From Nomia melanderi (lineage: Eukaryota > Arthropoda > Insecta > Hymenoptera > Halictidae): a stretch of DNA of 64,000 nt. This document shows, in pieces, positions 50,600 to 64,000 of this stretch. Made by a program: the position numbers and the translations under genes. The notes under the pieces were generated by a model. That model was not told the origin of the DNA and ran no database searches. It saw nothing but the letters and a program-made list of their open reading frames with translations. Position 1 is the stretch's first letter. Each line of letters begins with the position of its first letter. The stretch lies in contig NC_134999.1 in NCBI RefSeq assembly GCF_051020985.1, positions 27,995,160 through 28,059,159 on the forward strand, read 5' to 3'.

Positions 50600-53500
50600 A
50601 AGCAATGTATTTCCTTCACTGGTGAGATGTTACATACGAATTTGTGGACATTGAAAATTTGCAGGTATTATGATTAAGTGCGTAAGCCAAAATACAAACG
50701 TACATTGGAAAAAGGGAACCGTATTTATTCAATCCAGGAAGATGTTCGACTGTTTGGGTAGGTTTAAAAATATTTTGGTGACGGATGGAAAACGGCCGAC
50801 GCGAAGAAAGAGGCACTTTGTGAGAATGATTGGAGGTTGCTCCAGTTTCTTGAAGTAGGTACACCGTTTTTACAGTTCCTCATGAGTTTATGGGATGTTA
50901 GCATAATTATAGGAGTTCATCCACTTCCGTATCATTATTTGTACAACATAATTAATCGAGACCTTATAATCATCCCAAAAAGAATTTCAATAAAGATATT
51001 CACATATCGTTAATTAAAAAAAAAAGTTCTTTAATCTCATTACTAATTTTTGCTGAACATCTGCAGTTATCTATGGTTGCAGTTTTATTGCTGTTAACAA
51101 AATTAACAATAGAAATGTTTAACTAGAGCAAATCGATTTATTTCAATCAAAGAAGAGCTATGGGTCGTCTTTTGTCTTAAAATAATCTTGTCTGTTAATT
51201 AATTTCAATTTACTGAGTGAAGCTGCATGCTCGTACAAGGAATTCGTGCATCCACCCGAGAAAAAAGAAAATGATCATTTCATTCCGGTAAGAACCGATT
51301 TCGCCGGGTGGTTTTCATGTGAGATCATCTCCTAAGAATTGTTTTCCTCGTTGGTCAGTCACTTCTCGCGAAGAAACATGACGACGATTAATATAACTCT
51401 ATGGTAATTGTTGTGTATCACACTGGTAAATAGATGATAATGAAATATTAAGGAATCCGACGCTAGTGGTGTCATTGTTCTAAATGAAAGTTGTTGGATT
51501 CATTAAATATGGAGACCATGTCTTAATAAGCAACATAGAATCTTATGTATAAGGGATGAAGGAAGTATAAAACATTATGGAAATGATATAAATTGCATAT
51601 CAATAGTAATGTATGTTTGAGCATAAAACCCACACGTTTCATTTGAACATTCGAAATTTCAGTGATACGATACAATATAATTTAATAAATTTCAATGATA
51701 TTATAATATATCAAAATTTTAAATATTTCATATTTTTAATATGTTTAATTGGTTTGTTTTATGCAAATGATTTACATTTTGTATAATGTGTTATGTTTAG
51801 TAGTTGTAATTGATAACTGAAATATTTAATATTTTTTTTATTTGAAAACTTTATAGCTTGGTTCGATATTTCAAGATAAGACAATCATTCTTCCATAAGA
51901 TCACATAAATGAATCACTTATTATATCAATGTTTTAAGTATGGTACTGAGAAACAGTATAAAAATAAGAAACACCGGAAAAAGTTTGTAATATGTTATTG
52001 AAGAAATTTTACGGCAGTAACTGTTTAATTCTAAGAACAAACTCTGCAGTATGACAACGTAATTAATCATATCAAGATCAAGAACATATTCGTTGATGGT
52101 ATTGGCCTTGTATTTGATATAGCATGAAATGTTTGAATTAAACAAAATTTTAGTTGAGTATGGTAGTCTTTACTTCATGTTTAATCCAACAGAATTTTGA
52201 ATAGAATAAATAAATCTCTGTATAATTATTATTAGTTATTAATGCAGTATATTAATTAATTACTTTGAGCAGTGAATTATATTTGTTTCTGATAGACTCC
52301 ATAATTTCTTTTTTTTTCATTTTGTTATGGTAGTTTCAAGAAAATAATAAATAACTCTTTCTCCATAATTAATATTCAGTTCGTATTATTATTTAATTCA
52401 CAATTTGAGTACTAATTACAGTGCCATACTTCTTTGTTATCAAATTTTAAAAATTAATAATTAAATTTCGGGTATTTATACGATTCACACAACCTCTTTT
52501 ATTTAAGAAAGAAAGAACAAAACAGAAATATATATTTTTTATGAAACATTTCCTAAGGCTGAAACTAATTCTTGTTATTATAACAATTATTATTGATCAA
52601 TTCTTTTGTATTATAATGGTCTACAAACTGTAAATCTGTTAATTATTTATAGTAAATGTCTATATTGTTTCTGCCTGTGGCAAAAGTGAGGAGAACATTA
52701 TTACGGAAAGTTAATTTAATTTCAAAACGTGTATCTTGCACTAATAAAAAATATCCTTCAATATCATGTCAAAAATCATTTCATCATCTCATTTTGGAAT
52801 CTTTTATATCTGCTATTATTTGTAGTTATTTATCTTACCTTCAATAGTAACGAAACTAATTTAGGGGTCCATTACATGTGAAACACTTTATACGTTAAAA
52901 TTACGAAAAGTCTGCAGTATATTGATCACAAACTTAGTAAAATAAAAAATGCTATGTAACGTTGAAAAATCATTTGTAATGTAATAAGAAAATGCACCAG
53001 CTTGTGCATAGGGCTAAATTGTGAATCACAAATTCTTGCACTTGTTAAGTGTGATGGAACGGGCTTCAAACTTCAGGAGTTCAATTGTAGGGACGTACGT
53101 CACCAATTAAAAAGCAATTGCTTGTTTCATTGGCCGTCGCGATTGTATTACTGGACGATGAGAGATGTCGCAAGCCACATTCGATTATTTTACCGGATAA
53201 AACTGATACTGACTAGCTCATTACTATCACGAAGGCACAAGTATTTACTATCGATGGTCGAACGTCGGATTCTTTGTAGGTACATTCCCCTGAACCTTAA
53301 AACGCAGAAAAACAGTATCTTCAACGCAATTTTTGTTACAATTACTGAATTTTTGCCATCTAATCATGCAACATATAGGTATCTACAATTTTTGTGCTTC
53401 TCAAATGAGGTGTTCTTGGTAGTAAAAGCAAACTCAGCGTTTTATGAACAATTTTTTATGTTATTAACTTGATCTACATCTGAATTACCTTTTAATCTCA

Positions 53501-56400
53501 CCTTATGATTTATTGCTCAATTATAATTGGTACAACTACTTTGTTAGAAATAATTTGCTAGAATAAGGAGAAGAATCTAAGGTTTATTTTATATCGACGT
53601 TTGCTATGAAGTTTAATAATTAATAATAAGATAATAGTATTTAATTTGTTTCGTGTTTGTTCAATTCTGTCTGAAATCTTCGATACGAGTCTGGCATGAT
53701 GTTACAAGGCAAGGGTTAATTCTTTTTTTGTCACAATATAAGAAAAGTTTTTATTAAAAATAAAAAAACATTTTTATTATCTATCGTATACCTAAATACT
53801 ATTTGTTACTCTTAACATTTAAGGAATTGGAAAAATAATAAAGTTCATAAGATATCAGAACTTTTTGTTAAGTTCTTCTATATGGAAGTATTTAAAATAC
53901 ATTTTTCTCGAAATATGGATTTGCTGAGTTCGTCCTTACAACTCGGAACGCCTTAAATGTTCTCAAGTAAATAATTAAAGTGCCATATTAACTATAATTG
54001 AATTAAATAAAGGGTTCATTAAGTTTGAAGCCATACGTGTTTTATTACAAATGCAACAAACTTCCTATTTTATACTAGTAATAGTGAATGAAAATAATGT
54101 AAATAATGGTAAATAGTTTCTAGTAATACAGAATAGAATTGTATCTAACTGTCCATAGATTAGTGTTTGGAAATCTGAATTAATATAACTGTCTATGTAT
54201 AATAATTTTCATATTCGTCCATGAAAAACTGGTAGCCTTTATTTTCATTTTCCGCGTTGACACAAGATAAAAATCGTATGCCGAGTGTACGAACAAATCC
54301 AATCTCAGGAATCACGTATGTTTATTTTTCCAATTACGTATAATTAATGCTCGAGACGTAACTCAGTGTAATTAATAGAGTCTTGGGAGGAAGTTGTTGG
54401 TCAGTGTTGAATCTTTTGTTTGTTGCAAAAGTACATAAGAACAACTGTTGGCGATTCTCATGTCTTTGGTCACAGTTTTTATTTGAAGGAAATATTTTAC
54501 GTACTTGTAGATTGCGACATTGTAATTTTCGATAAGTATGGAAAATACTGAGCCTAAAATATTTAAAATTCCACTTTAAAGTACGGTGAAATTACGTTTA
54601 AGGACAATATTTACATTACAATTCTATTTTAAATGAAACAGTGGCAATAAATACATCAAACGTATTTACACATATCTAAAAGAATATACTTTTTGTATAA
54701 ATTGAGTGAGAAACTGCTAGTAAACAAAAATTGTTAATAATTATCAGTAAAATATTTCAACAATATTTGAAATAATCATAGAAATTACGAATTTCGTGGT
54801 AACATTTAACGAATGTTAAAAGAATTTCCCTTGTAAAATTTAATATTAGCAACTGATTTGTAGCAGGAGATGAAGAAGCCGTAAAATATTTATTATCGTA
54901 CTACGAGATACGTTTAATTGGCTGGTTTCATTCAAATTATGAAAGGGTTTCCTTGATTCTTACTGACAAGTACACGTGTTAGCGATAACAAGCCAGGTTA
55001 ATTCGGAGAGATCAAAAGAAATGTTGCGAATAAAATTAGAGTGTTTCCGAAGAATCTCTGTACAGCATCACGGACGACCTCAAGATGCTTCAGAAAGAAA
55101 TGGTCCCGTAGGATGGAATTTTTTATGATTAACGGTTTCCGATGCTCATGATCTTGCCATAAAAAGTTGACACTTCTGAAGATCCTAGTGAAGTATTCTG
55201 GAATATCTTCTGTAATTATGTACCACACACACATACCATACTGTCATGCAGTTTGCGTAACATATTGTGCTGAAATACAATGAATGAGTTTCATTAGTCT
55301 CTGTTCAGTATTCAGGATACAATAGCAATTTTTAGGTGAAACAAAAAAGATCGGTTTTTGTAACGAGATAATGTGGTACAGCTGGAAATTGAGTTCCAGT
55401 TAGTATCAGAAAAAAACTGTTCTTTTGTTGTTTTACACGTACAATCTCGTTACTATATGACTCAACATTTTTTGCAGACATATTTGTAAAAACTCTGTGG
55501 TCACTACAAGTCAAATTTAAATTAGAATAATAGATATATTTAAGTAAAATATATTTTATAATTAAAGATGTTCATAGTTTAAAATATTTACAATTTAAAA
55601 TATTTTAAATATATTTTAAGTAAAATATATTTATTTCTAAATTAGTGTTTCATACATTAAATCTAGGTCGCCAAAGTAACTGTGTTGGTGTACTGCATGC
55701 AACACGAACCTGGGATTTTGTTGAGGATGATAATCACACCTCTCATTTTTCTTCCTTGTTTTAAAAGAAATTTAATTATTACGCAACAAACGCACATTTG
55801 CATTTATTCTTTATGCTTACTTTTTCATAATTTTTAAAAATATTTTGTAAAGTGAATGGAAAATTGTGAATATTAGAAATACGCTACTTATTAAAAACTA
55901 AACACGAGAGTCCTTGTTTGAGAACTAAAATTTAATTCTATTGGGCAAAATCTTATTTAGACGCCGAATGGGATTTATACAATTATAAATATTATACTGA
56001 CAAGTAAATTATATATAATATATAAGTAAATTCAATATAGTAGATATTGTATAAAGCATAACATTGCTGGTACCTTTATGATAATGAAACGAAATGAAAT
56101 TACGAGAAATAATTAATCAAAATACTAATCACACAAAAAATGATCTTATCTGCCCTATATCTATGTAATTAAAATTTATCTCTCCCCAAACAGGAAATGT
56201 TATAATATTACGTGCTCAATTTATCTGCCATCAAAAATCACCCAACAAAACATTTACCCTAAATGAAACTCAGTAATATCCTTTTTTATAATCATGGTCA
56301 ATAAATCCATTAACTGAAAATACATTTCATTGAACGTTAGAATACACACAGAACGAAACGTTCGCACAATAAAACACTGATCCAACAAAGACTCTAAACA
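50600..56400. other. A+T-rich DNA, no gene seen
   Basis: Open frames at 53002-53472 (plus), 54998-55234 and 55332-55514 (minus) lack recognisable domains, neighbours or convincing splice partners. A worn MITE end of the GTCTGACACGATATTG family lies near 53680-53719. An A+T-rich self-similar patch (AAAATATTT repeats) is at about 55530-55640. Confidence 0.4.
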
Positions 56401-56439
56401 CACAGGCTTCACTGAGCGAAAATTTACCATTTACCATTA

Positions 56440-56920
56440 TGATGTCGATCAAGAAAAAGCTCGATCAGGAAATGCAAAAACCAATCGTCAGAAACAACGA
56501 CGCCAGCGATTCCGTGAACGATTGTATTACATCTTATCGATTAATCGGGACGAGATAAAGTGGACCATGACGCGATTCAATCGGAGCTGCATTTCGGTAT
56601 TCATATTCCGCGTGCACGGCACGACGCGAGTAAATCTGGCGCTGCTAGAAATAAGCGATTAGTATGACTCGTAATATTCGAAAAATGCGAAACGCGCGAA
56701 AAGTAGATGCCGCCGAAAGCCGGAAATGCGGAAGTTTGATGCGTTGCCAGTGAATCAAATTAATCCGGAAATGAGCGGCAGTTGTTCCGGGAGCGACCAA
56801 TTAAAATATTTCGGCTTCAAACGGATTCATAGGAATAGGTGTTTGTCAACTATCACATGCGCGGCTGATTCATGATTTTCGGCGAAGTCACTCTGTTAAG
56901 AATGTTCCTCGTTGGCGTCA
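56440..56920. other. CpG-enriched non-coding patch
   Basis: About 480 bp with frequent CG dinucleotides (for example GACGACGCGAG-type and GAAACGCGCGAAAAG sequences) in an otherwise A+T-rich desert. No open frame runs through it. In insect genomes such patches are often conserved enhancers; that is inference only. Confidence 0.3.
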
Positions 56921-58184
56921 TTTGCTCTATATCGCTGGACATAGCGCCAGAAATTTGTCTTTGGCCGAATGAGTTATGAAACGTATAATTTTGATTGAGT
57001 ATACGACAAACTCGCTGGTTTCTTAGATTTTAATTATTAATAAATCCTGACTCAAGAATCGAGTAAGGTGGGATGAGGTGAATCGGATTTGAATATTTTC
57101 GGTTTGACAGTGAAGCATTAAAAATACTTGATCGATGATAATGGAAAATGAATAGGAATTTTTAAATATTCCTTCCGTAAATGAGAAATAAAAGTGAGAA
57201 ATATTAGGTTGATTAGAAAGTTTTGATTTATATGTACAATACACACAAAACGAAAAACCTAAGTAATATCCAAATTATAGTGACTTTTATCATGCTTTTT
57301 AGTATACATCATTTTCTATCGTAATTCTGTTTCCCTAATTATATTCTTAAAGTCTAAATATACATAAGAGTCTGCAGTCCAGTAATCAAGTAAAAAATAT
57401 CCTTCTAGCTTAATATTGTGTCTCGTTGAAATCACGCGAAATTTTCTAGTATTCCCAATAATACAAAGAACTTTCATAGTGTGGAATATTTTACGTAACA
57501 GGACGCAGCCTCTACAACTGCACGATCCTCAGGATCGGCAGCGCACAGTTAAACGTTCTATTAGCTAAAGGTATGTCCAAGGAGGAAAAGCACTGAAAAT
57601 GATTGACAGGAAATGTCAGCTAGCGAGATATTTTGATCGTTTTACACGTCCTTCTGCAAACTGGATGGAAAGAAGGAGCCTCCTTTGATCAGAATTTCAA
57701 CTTTTACGCAGTACGTAAGCACTTACAGTCAGCAACAAAAGTACTCGAACGTGATCCTTATTAATCTATTAAATTTTAGGGATTATTTCGTTTTAATTAA
57801 TAATTTTGAGGGTAATCTTTTATTAATGAAATAAATTTAAAGATAATCCACTTTAAGTTTTGCTACATGAGTAGGAGTATTACGTTCATCTATAAGAAGA
57901 ATTATTCGTATAGAATTAAGATGCTTAAACATAATAAATGCTCCGTAATTTGTGTGCATATTGCTAAATATTTAAAAAATTGTATTGCTTGTATATATGT
58001 ACTATGAATGCAACTTGTTTCAGTATATAGTAAAATGCGATGTATAATTTTTTTAATGACAATTCATTTATTACTACGCTGTTCAAATACTTTCGTTACT
58101 GACTCTATACATGCTATTTTTAGAATTATATTTTATATTCCTTTTCTTACGTGAATTGTGTGTAACATTATATATAAACTCAAT

Positions 58185-58375
58185 TTAATACTGAAACTAC
58201 TGAATGACTTATTTCGAAGTTTTTATCAAAATTAGAATATGTTTCTTAAGATTCGAAGAGTCTCCTAGTCTAGTATCTGCTCAAGTATACAAATTTAATT
58301 AAAAACCTTCGCAAACATGCATTTATAATTTAAATACTTGCAAAATAAACATTCTGAAGTGGTCAATTTAGTGGT
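58185..58375. repeat. piggyBac-like MITE, right end truncated
   Basis: It starts TTAATACTGAAACTACTGAA at 58185 and follows 5760-5973 closely (AATTTAATTAAAAACCTTCG and TTGCAAAATAAACATTCTGA). The right terminus is lost beyond about 58375. Confidence 0.7.
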
Positions 58376-58384
58376 AACTCTTCG

Positions 58385-58615
58385 TCCTGTGATTTCTTTT
58401 ACAACTGTGCTTAGTAAAGATACCTTATAGTTAATAATTTAGTAAAACAAGAAAAGAATACATGCTTACTCTGTGTCTACGTTTCCTCAGAAAATTAAAG
58501 ATTGTTAATAGATAAGTAATATTTCGTGTATATGGAAACTAAATAAATAACATTTAGATTTGTCGAATTCGAGTGAAAATTGTTCAATGAAAATCGTTGC
58601 TGCGTGTTGTCGACG
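58385..58615. repeat. TTAA MITE, GTCTGACACGATATTG family, fragment
   Basis: It carries CCTGTGATTTCTTTTACAAC and TTACTCTGTGTCTACGTTTC, as at 2887-3135. The second terminus is replaced by the next element. Confidence 0.5.
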
Positions 58616-58839
58616 TTAACACTAAAACTATCAGATAAGTCAAAATTACCTATTCTTGGTGTCTTCTTTTTGCAATTATTAAAAAGATAATGGATGTTTC
58701 TCGGATAAATTATAGAAATCGATTTAGCAATACGCAAACTGAATTGTAAATGAATTGAAGTTTCAGTAGATGCAATCTTAGAATTTCTCTATAGAAATTT
58801 CAAGAAGTCAAGTTAAGTGCTCGGTAGTTTTAATGTTAA
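58616..58839. mobile_element. piggyBac-like MITE
   Basis: A 224-bp element with TTAA at both ends. Left end TTAACACTAAAACTATCAGA, right end CTCGGTAGTTTTAATGTTAA. The body matches 8827-9050 in inverse orientation. Confidence 0.8.
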
Positions 58840-58939
58840 AGGCGTTTGTTGCTATGGGCAACAACGGCGATACTTCTGCTCCGCATAGAGCAAGTATCTT
58901 ATTACTCTGCGACTGACAGTTGAAGGGTTAATCACTTCG

Positions 58940-61900
58940 CGTGTCAACGTTTATAAGGAGAGGTCGTTATAGTTTTATTCGTATATTACGAATTCCACGG
59001 TACTACTCATAAACTTAGATTGCAAATTTGTATATATTTATTTTAATTGCGAATATATAAAATGCAATGTAATGCTAGGAATATTCTATTCCTTGTTCTT
59101 TGTTTTTATAATCGATAACATTCCTTTATTTATCGTTTTTGAGTGTTGTTCTCTAAATTGATTAAAATGAAAATCTGTCTCAAAATATTTATTTCTCTGG
59201 ATATAATTGATTAAACAATCATCCAGTTGTAACAATAAAATTGAAGGAAATACTTCGTTCCATTATATAAGAAACATTGTGTTAATAAAACTTAACGTCA
59301 CTTCGACATTATTTTTATTATAAACTATGTTTCAATTAGTGACAACAATTTTAAGCGGAAATATTGTTACTGCGCCATTCATTATTGGCGGATTAATTAC
59401 TTTACACGTCAATGTTTGTAAGCTAAAGTAATTAAAAGTTCTGTATGTATTGGAATATTTTACTATATTGGTGATGACTAAACTGCAGATCTTTATGTGG
59501 GTATTTATATTATAAAGAAATTTGTGAAATATGAAAACCATTATATTAACAAAAGTTAATGAAGTTTTTACTTTATTGTTATTCTAATTCATTTTTTAAT
59601 CGACGAAGTTAATATTTTTCTCGTTTTGATTTTTATAAAATAATCTATGAAAATGGTAATTTACATGAAGGTACCATATTAATACCAGACGCGGAAGTGA
59701 TTACTTAGATTTAGTTACCCATTAATTTTTTATAAGAACAGCAGCATAGTTTTTGTTTAATTGTTGAGATTTTGCATTATTTTTATTGTAGCATAGATAC
59801 GGACGAATATTTAATTATTACCCATAAAGGAATCCTCATAAACTGTGTAATTGTTTCGTCAAATTAATCCGTGTGATTAATGAACATTATATTAGTTACG
59901 GCTTGTCACAATTATCGTTATCGCTTTAAACTATGAAAAATGGAATATCAATTACACCACTTATACGCAAAGTAATTCAAGAAATCGGTATATTATAAAA
60001 TGCTATAATACAGTTTAAAAATTAATACACATGCTGAAAAATATTATAAATTCGATAAAAATATCGCGCTTGATGCTTAAAGTTTTCCTTTTTCAGTTTT
60101 TTAAGCTTCATTGATTATAACACAAGATATTCAATTAAATTAAATGAGTAATTCTGCATAATTACAAAAAGGGCAACGATTGTCCAAAATTTAGAAATTC
60201 GCTTTATCAAACCTTACACAATTAAAGAATATTTCCAGACAACGTAGTAACTATCAAACTTCAAATTTTTCAGATTGAAGGGGAAAGTTACCTAACGTCA
60301 CGTTGAATGTATTCTATCGTTACGTTATAATTACGTCATCTTTTAGTATTGCCAGAATTATTGATGATTACAAACAGAAAAGAAAATTGCTCTTAAATTT
60401 TCTACTATAGAGCAGTAAAAAAACAAACTTTTCAATTTTAACACTTGATTGATTAATTTTGACAATGTTTTCTAAAAAAAGAACTCATCAATTCTTTGAC
60501 GCCTCGTATTAATTAAAACTTTATCTAAAATGTTAATTTCGGGGGATGCACTTTCCACGTGATTGCAACGAGGACAGGAAGCGTGGATAAATGTTTAAAC
60601 CTCTTCAGCTTTATGCTCGGTTACGCGCTTAAGGTTTCTACATACACATGGCCACGCGTTATATGCGTTTTATGCGTTTTCGAGGGGATTCTAAATAAAG
60701 CAACAGGAATTCGTATAGCGCGGATTAGCGTGTCCCTTCATAAAAGATGGACTCACCGCGTTTCTCGTATACAGGCGCACGTCTTAATTTGACCAAGAAA
60801 TTACTTCATCGCGGTTAGAGGTTCGTTGCAGTCGGGGAAAATGTTACGTGACACCGAATAACACTATAAAAGACTTGCGACAATATCTGAGTTCTAAAAT
60901 ACATGATATATTCTAAGGTTAAAAATATTTAGGTGATCTATGTTATACGCGATATTCTGCTTAGCATACGATAAATAGTATTTAACTGTGATACACTCTA
61001 TAATTAATTTACACATTTGAAATATTAAACGAAAAATAGAAAGACAGTATATTTGTAACAAGATTTTTATAATATTCGGAAACAAGTGAAATAAGTTAAC
61101 TGGAAAATAGTTAAATAAACTAAATGGTGCTAACAAAATGAGAGAATGATTGGGTTCAGTGGATTCGAAGTATCCAGCAGGGTTAATAATAATATAAGTC
61201 CTAAAATACATTATTATACAGTTAAAAACTAATATTCAGTTATTTTGTTTTTTTAATTATTTTATTATTTTTTTCTGAATATGTCGCCGACCAGACAATT
61301 TGTTGTTCATCATGTCTATAGTAAACATTTGTTTGTTTGCGTCAAGTATTTTACAGTTTCTTACAGATTACATAGCTAAAAATGTTAAAATAAAAATTAG
61401 GTCTATCATTTGTGTAGTTCAATTTGTCATATTGTTATATAGTCTAATTTATTTATGTACTTTGTATTATTAATTTGGAAAAGAATTGGTAAAGTTTACA
61501 TTTTTAAGAAATGCTTTAAAATTCCATTTATCTTTAAATGGTGGCCATTGATTAGAATCGTTCAGATTAGGTGAACGTTTGTTTTGTTAATTATGATAAG
61601 TAAATCGATTGTCTTCTTGTATCTAACTGTAAGTTCCTTTATTTTCATGAATTTACAGAAATGTGCAAATTATTGTCGTCGACCTTACAAAGGTGCGAGA
61701 AATAACAATTTTCATCCAGTGAAGAATGGTTTGTAATTTTTTTTATTTCATTTTGATACCTAAGAAGAACACGTGTTATGATCAGTATTTCGTATATTAA
61801 AACACGATGAAAACTTTTAATAGAAAGTTTAAATTAGAAACTGTAACATCAGAAAAATTATTTTTTTGTCCTACTTGTTAATATCAGAAAAATTATTTTT

Positions 61901-64000
61901 TTGTCCTATTCATTAGTAGCGAAAAATTAGAAACAGTGCTTTTACATTTTTTTAATGTTACTTTCAATATATGCTTTACAAACAATGAAATTGAACTGTT
62001 TGATACATGTGATAATAGTTAAAAATTTCTGTTCATTTATTCTGTGTTTAAACAAGCTTAAAAATTTATTTGGTGTATTAATATTGCTGCAATCCTATGG
62101 TTTATATAATTATCTACATAGTAATATGATTTAGTGATCTAGGGTTAATATAACTATACATCAATTCTAGTAATGCATTAAACGTTGCACGTACAATTTA
62201 AAAAGTACAAAAAAGGTAAATATCCAGAAAAAAATATTTTTCTTCCACAGCTTTTTTTCGAAATTTTCATACGTAAACGCTGTATTTTTACGTACAAGTG
62301 CACAATTTCCTTTCTTGCATATCATAGCCTGCATTTCCATATTTTGTGTCGCAACAAATTTTAATATCAGTCACTCTATGCAGGACAAGCGAGTATATAT
62401 TTGCATACAAAAAAGTATATATTTTGAAGGTGAAAAGTGTGTGAAATATGATCTCAGAACGAGAATGTTCTTTGTTATGTATCCAACTTTTGACTGCATT
62501 GAAACTGCGTTTAAAGTAATTATTGTATCGCCACAAAGAAAAAAAATGTTTAGATGATCTGTCTTACATGAGGGATTCTGATTAATATAAAAGAAATAGT
62601 ATTCAACTCTGATGTACTCTACAATTAATCTACAGCAGGATTAATAATAGTTTTCCGACTATGAACTAACTTATGTAAGTATGTTTTTTAAAATGCTGTT
62701 TGGTTTTTTAGAAACTATTGCACAATAAATGAAGCTTTGTTCTACAACGAGGCTGTAAATTGAAAGAGCTAATGCAATTAACAGTAGACAAGTTTACTGC
62801 TTTTGTTATTAGGTGTGTATTCATTTTCTATTTTTGCAACCCATTATTCTGCATGCACAGATGAGAAAAATTCCAACTTTGACAAATAATCTGATTAACG
62901 AAGCAGCTTTAATATGAAATATCAAAAATACTATAAAAGTTTGTTTGTTAATAAAATATTTTCTCTAAGTGTATAATAGGACAATATTTTATAAAATATA
63001 AAAATAAAATGAAATGTATGGCAAAATTCTTCTAACAAGGTGATAAGATGATTAAACATTAAAACGTTCCGACAATAAGAAATGTTATATACATAAGAAA
63101 AAATAAGTTTCGCGAAGGTGCTATAAATAGGTACCGTTTCAAAAGTGGCTCATTTAGAAGTTTCCATCAGAAAAATTATGTAAGACTGTGCTTTATTTAA
63201 GTCAGGAACTCATGAAACGATAATGCATGACACAAAATGTCAAGTAATGTGAAAATTAAGAACACAATTGCCCCTCTGAGTCACTGGTCAATCAGTTTAA
63301 CTAACAGTTTATTAAACACGTGAGTTAATGTAATAGATCCATCACAAACATAGCTTGGAACTAGCGCGAACCTATTCAATCTAGAACCAATTCACGCCTT
63401 GGTTAGGCTAACTTTTAGAAAAATTGACTGTTCCCTGGTAGCTGTTACCACATAAATTCATCTGTTTACTAAATTATAACAATTATGAAATTCATCGCCG
63501 AAAAGTACACTATTAATAAATGTAATATGTTAAATTTGATAATACTATTTATATACAAAACGTGTTATTCAATCAATGTAGTAAATGTTAATTTCGATGA
63601 AAAATGTTACATTATTAGTCTGTTAGCTGGTACAACAGATAAAATATTTGAACACCATGTAAAATTGTATTTTATTAACATTTAAATTGATGTTCTAGCT
63701 GCTTAAAAAGTTTCGTTTGTGAAAATGTATTTTTTTTTTTTTTTTGTAATAGAGACATTTTTATTTTTCCTTTGAATTGAACAAATAAATTGTCTCTGAT
63801 TTTTGAATATTCGATTATGAGACTAGAAATTTGCATTAAAATTCGGCCAGAGTGAAGTGAAGAAAATAATAAAATTTGGTATTACAGTTTTTCTACACGT
63901 CCAAGGAATAGTGTTGCAATCATTCTTTCTTACACGACAGAAATGTGGTTCACTCTCGAAATAGTGAAGTACCAAAGATTAATTGACGATATCTGTACAG
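58940..64000. other. A+T-rich DNA, no gene seen
   Basis: No coding signal. Bases 60540-60850 are moderately CpG-enriched. A 35-bp direct repeat (ATCAGAAAAATTATTTTTTT) recurs at 61848 and 61883. A poly-T run is at about 63730-63745. Confidence 0.45.

Noticed and set aside
53002..53472. 156-codon plus-strand open frame
   Set aside because: No recognisable domain, no membrane or signal pattern, no neighbouring exon, and no support beyond the frame being open.
54998..55514. Two minus-strand frames that might be a broken receptor gene
   Set aside because: Neither shows conserved receptor motifs, and I could not join them with plausible splice sites.
1..64000. tRNA, rRNA or other structured RNA genes
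   Set aside because: I scanned for tRNA B-box-like GGTTCGA motifs and clover-leaf stems and found nothing convincing; a covariance-model search would be needed to exclude small RNAs.

Overview
This is nuclear DNA of an insect, most likely a bee or other aculeate hymenopteran. The evidence is strong A+T richness, spliced genes with GT-AG introns, a P450 that looks like the CYP6AS group expanded in bees, an insect-type Na-K-2Cl cotransporter, and many piggyBac, mariner and Tc1-like DNA-transposon remains. There are no bacterial or plasmid features. Three protein genes can be built exon by exon; the species itself cannot be fixed from the sequence.

Layout. (1) Bases 1-5,000 are the promoter, first untranslated exon and 5' flank of a P450 gene whose coding part lies off the left edge. 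(2) Bases 5,737-11,555 (minus strand) hold a complete clan-3 cytochrome P450 of 500 residues in five coding exons, plus a 67-nt leader exon and a TATA promoter. (3) Bases 11,457-15,790 are a diverged second copy of the flank seen at 1-3,640, so this is a tandemly duplicated P450 array; the second copy has been broken up by a piggyBac relic, a mariner relic and two MITEs. (4) Bases 17,036-18,229 (plus strand) hold NAXD, an intronless ATP-dependent NAD(P)H-hydrate dehydratase. (5) Bases 19,827-35,824 (minus strand) hold an 18-coding-exon SLC12 Na-K-2Cl cotransporter of 998 residues, tail to tail with NAXD. (6) Bases 36,000-64,000 have no convincing protein gene: A+T-rich DNA, MITEs, a 1.15-kb terminal-inverted-repeat element, a snap-back repeat and several short CpG-rich islands that may be regulatory or 5' exons of the cotransporter or of distant genes.

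The three genes are not a pathway: detoxification P450, metabolite repair and ion transport simply sit next to each other. What ties the window together is mobile DNA that targets TTAA. A piggyBac relic with an intact cysteine-rich transposase tail lies about 17 bp upstream of the P450 TATA box. Its ends resemble those of at least eight short MITEs (TTAACACTA...CTACCG, in several copies followed by AAATGAC) scattered through introns, a 3' UTR and intergenic DNA. Because the P450 flank is duplicated, several insertions can be compared with a matching empty or near-empty site in the other copy.
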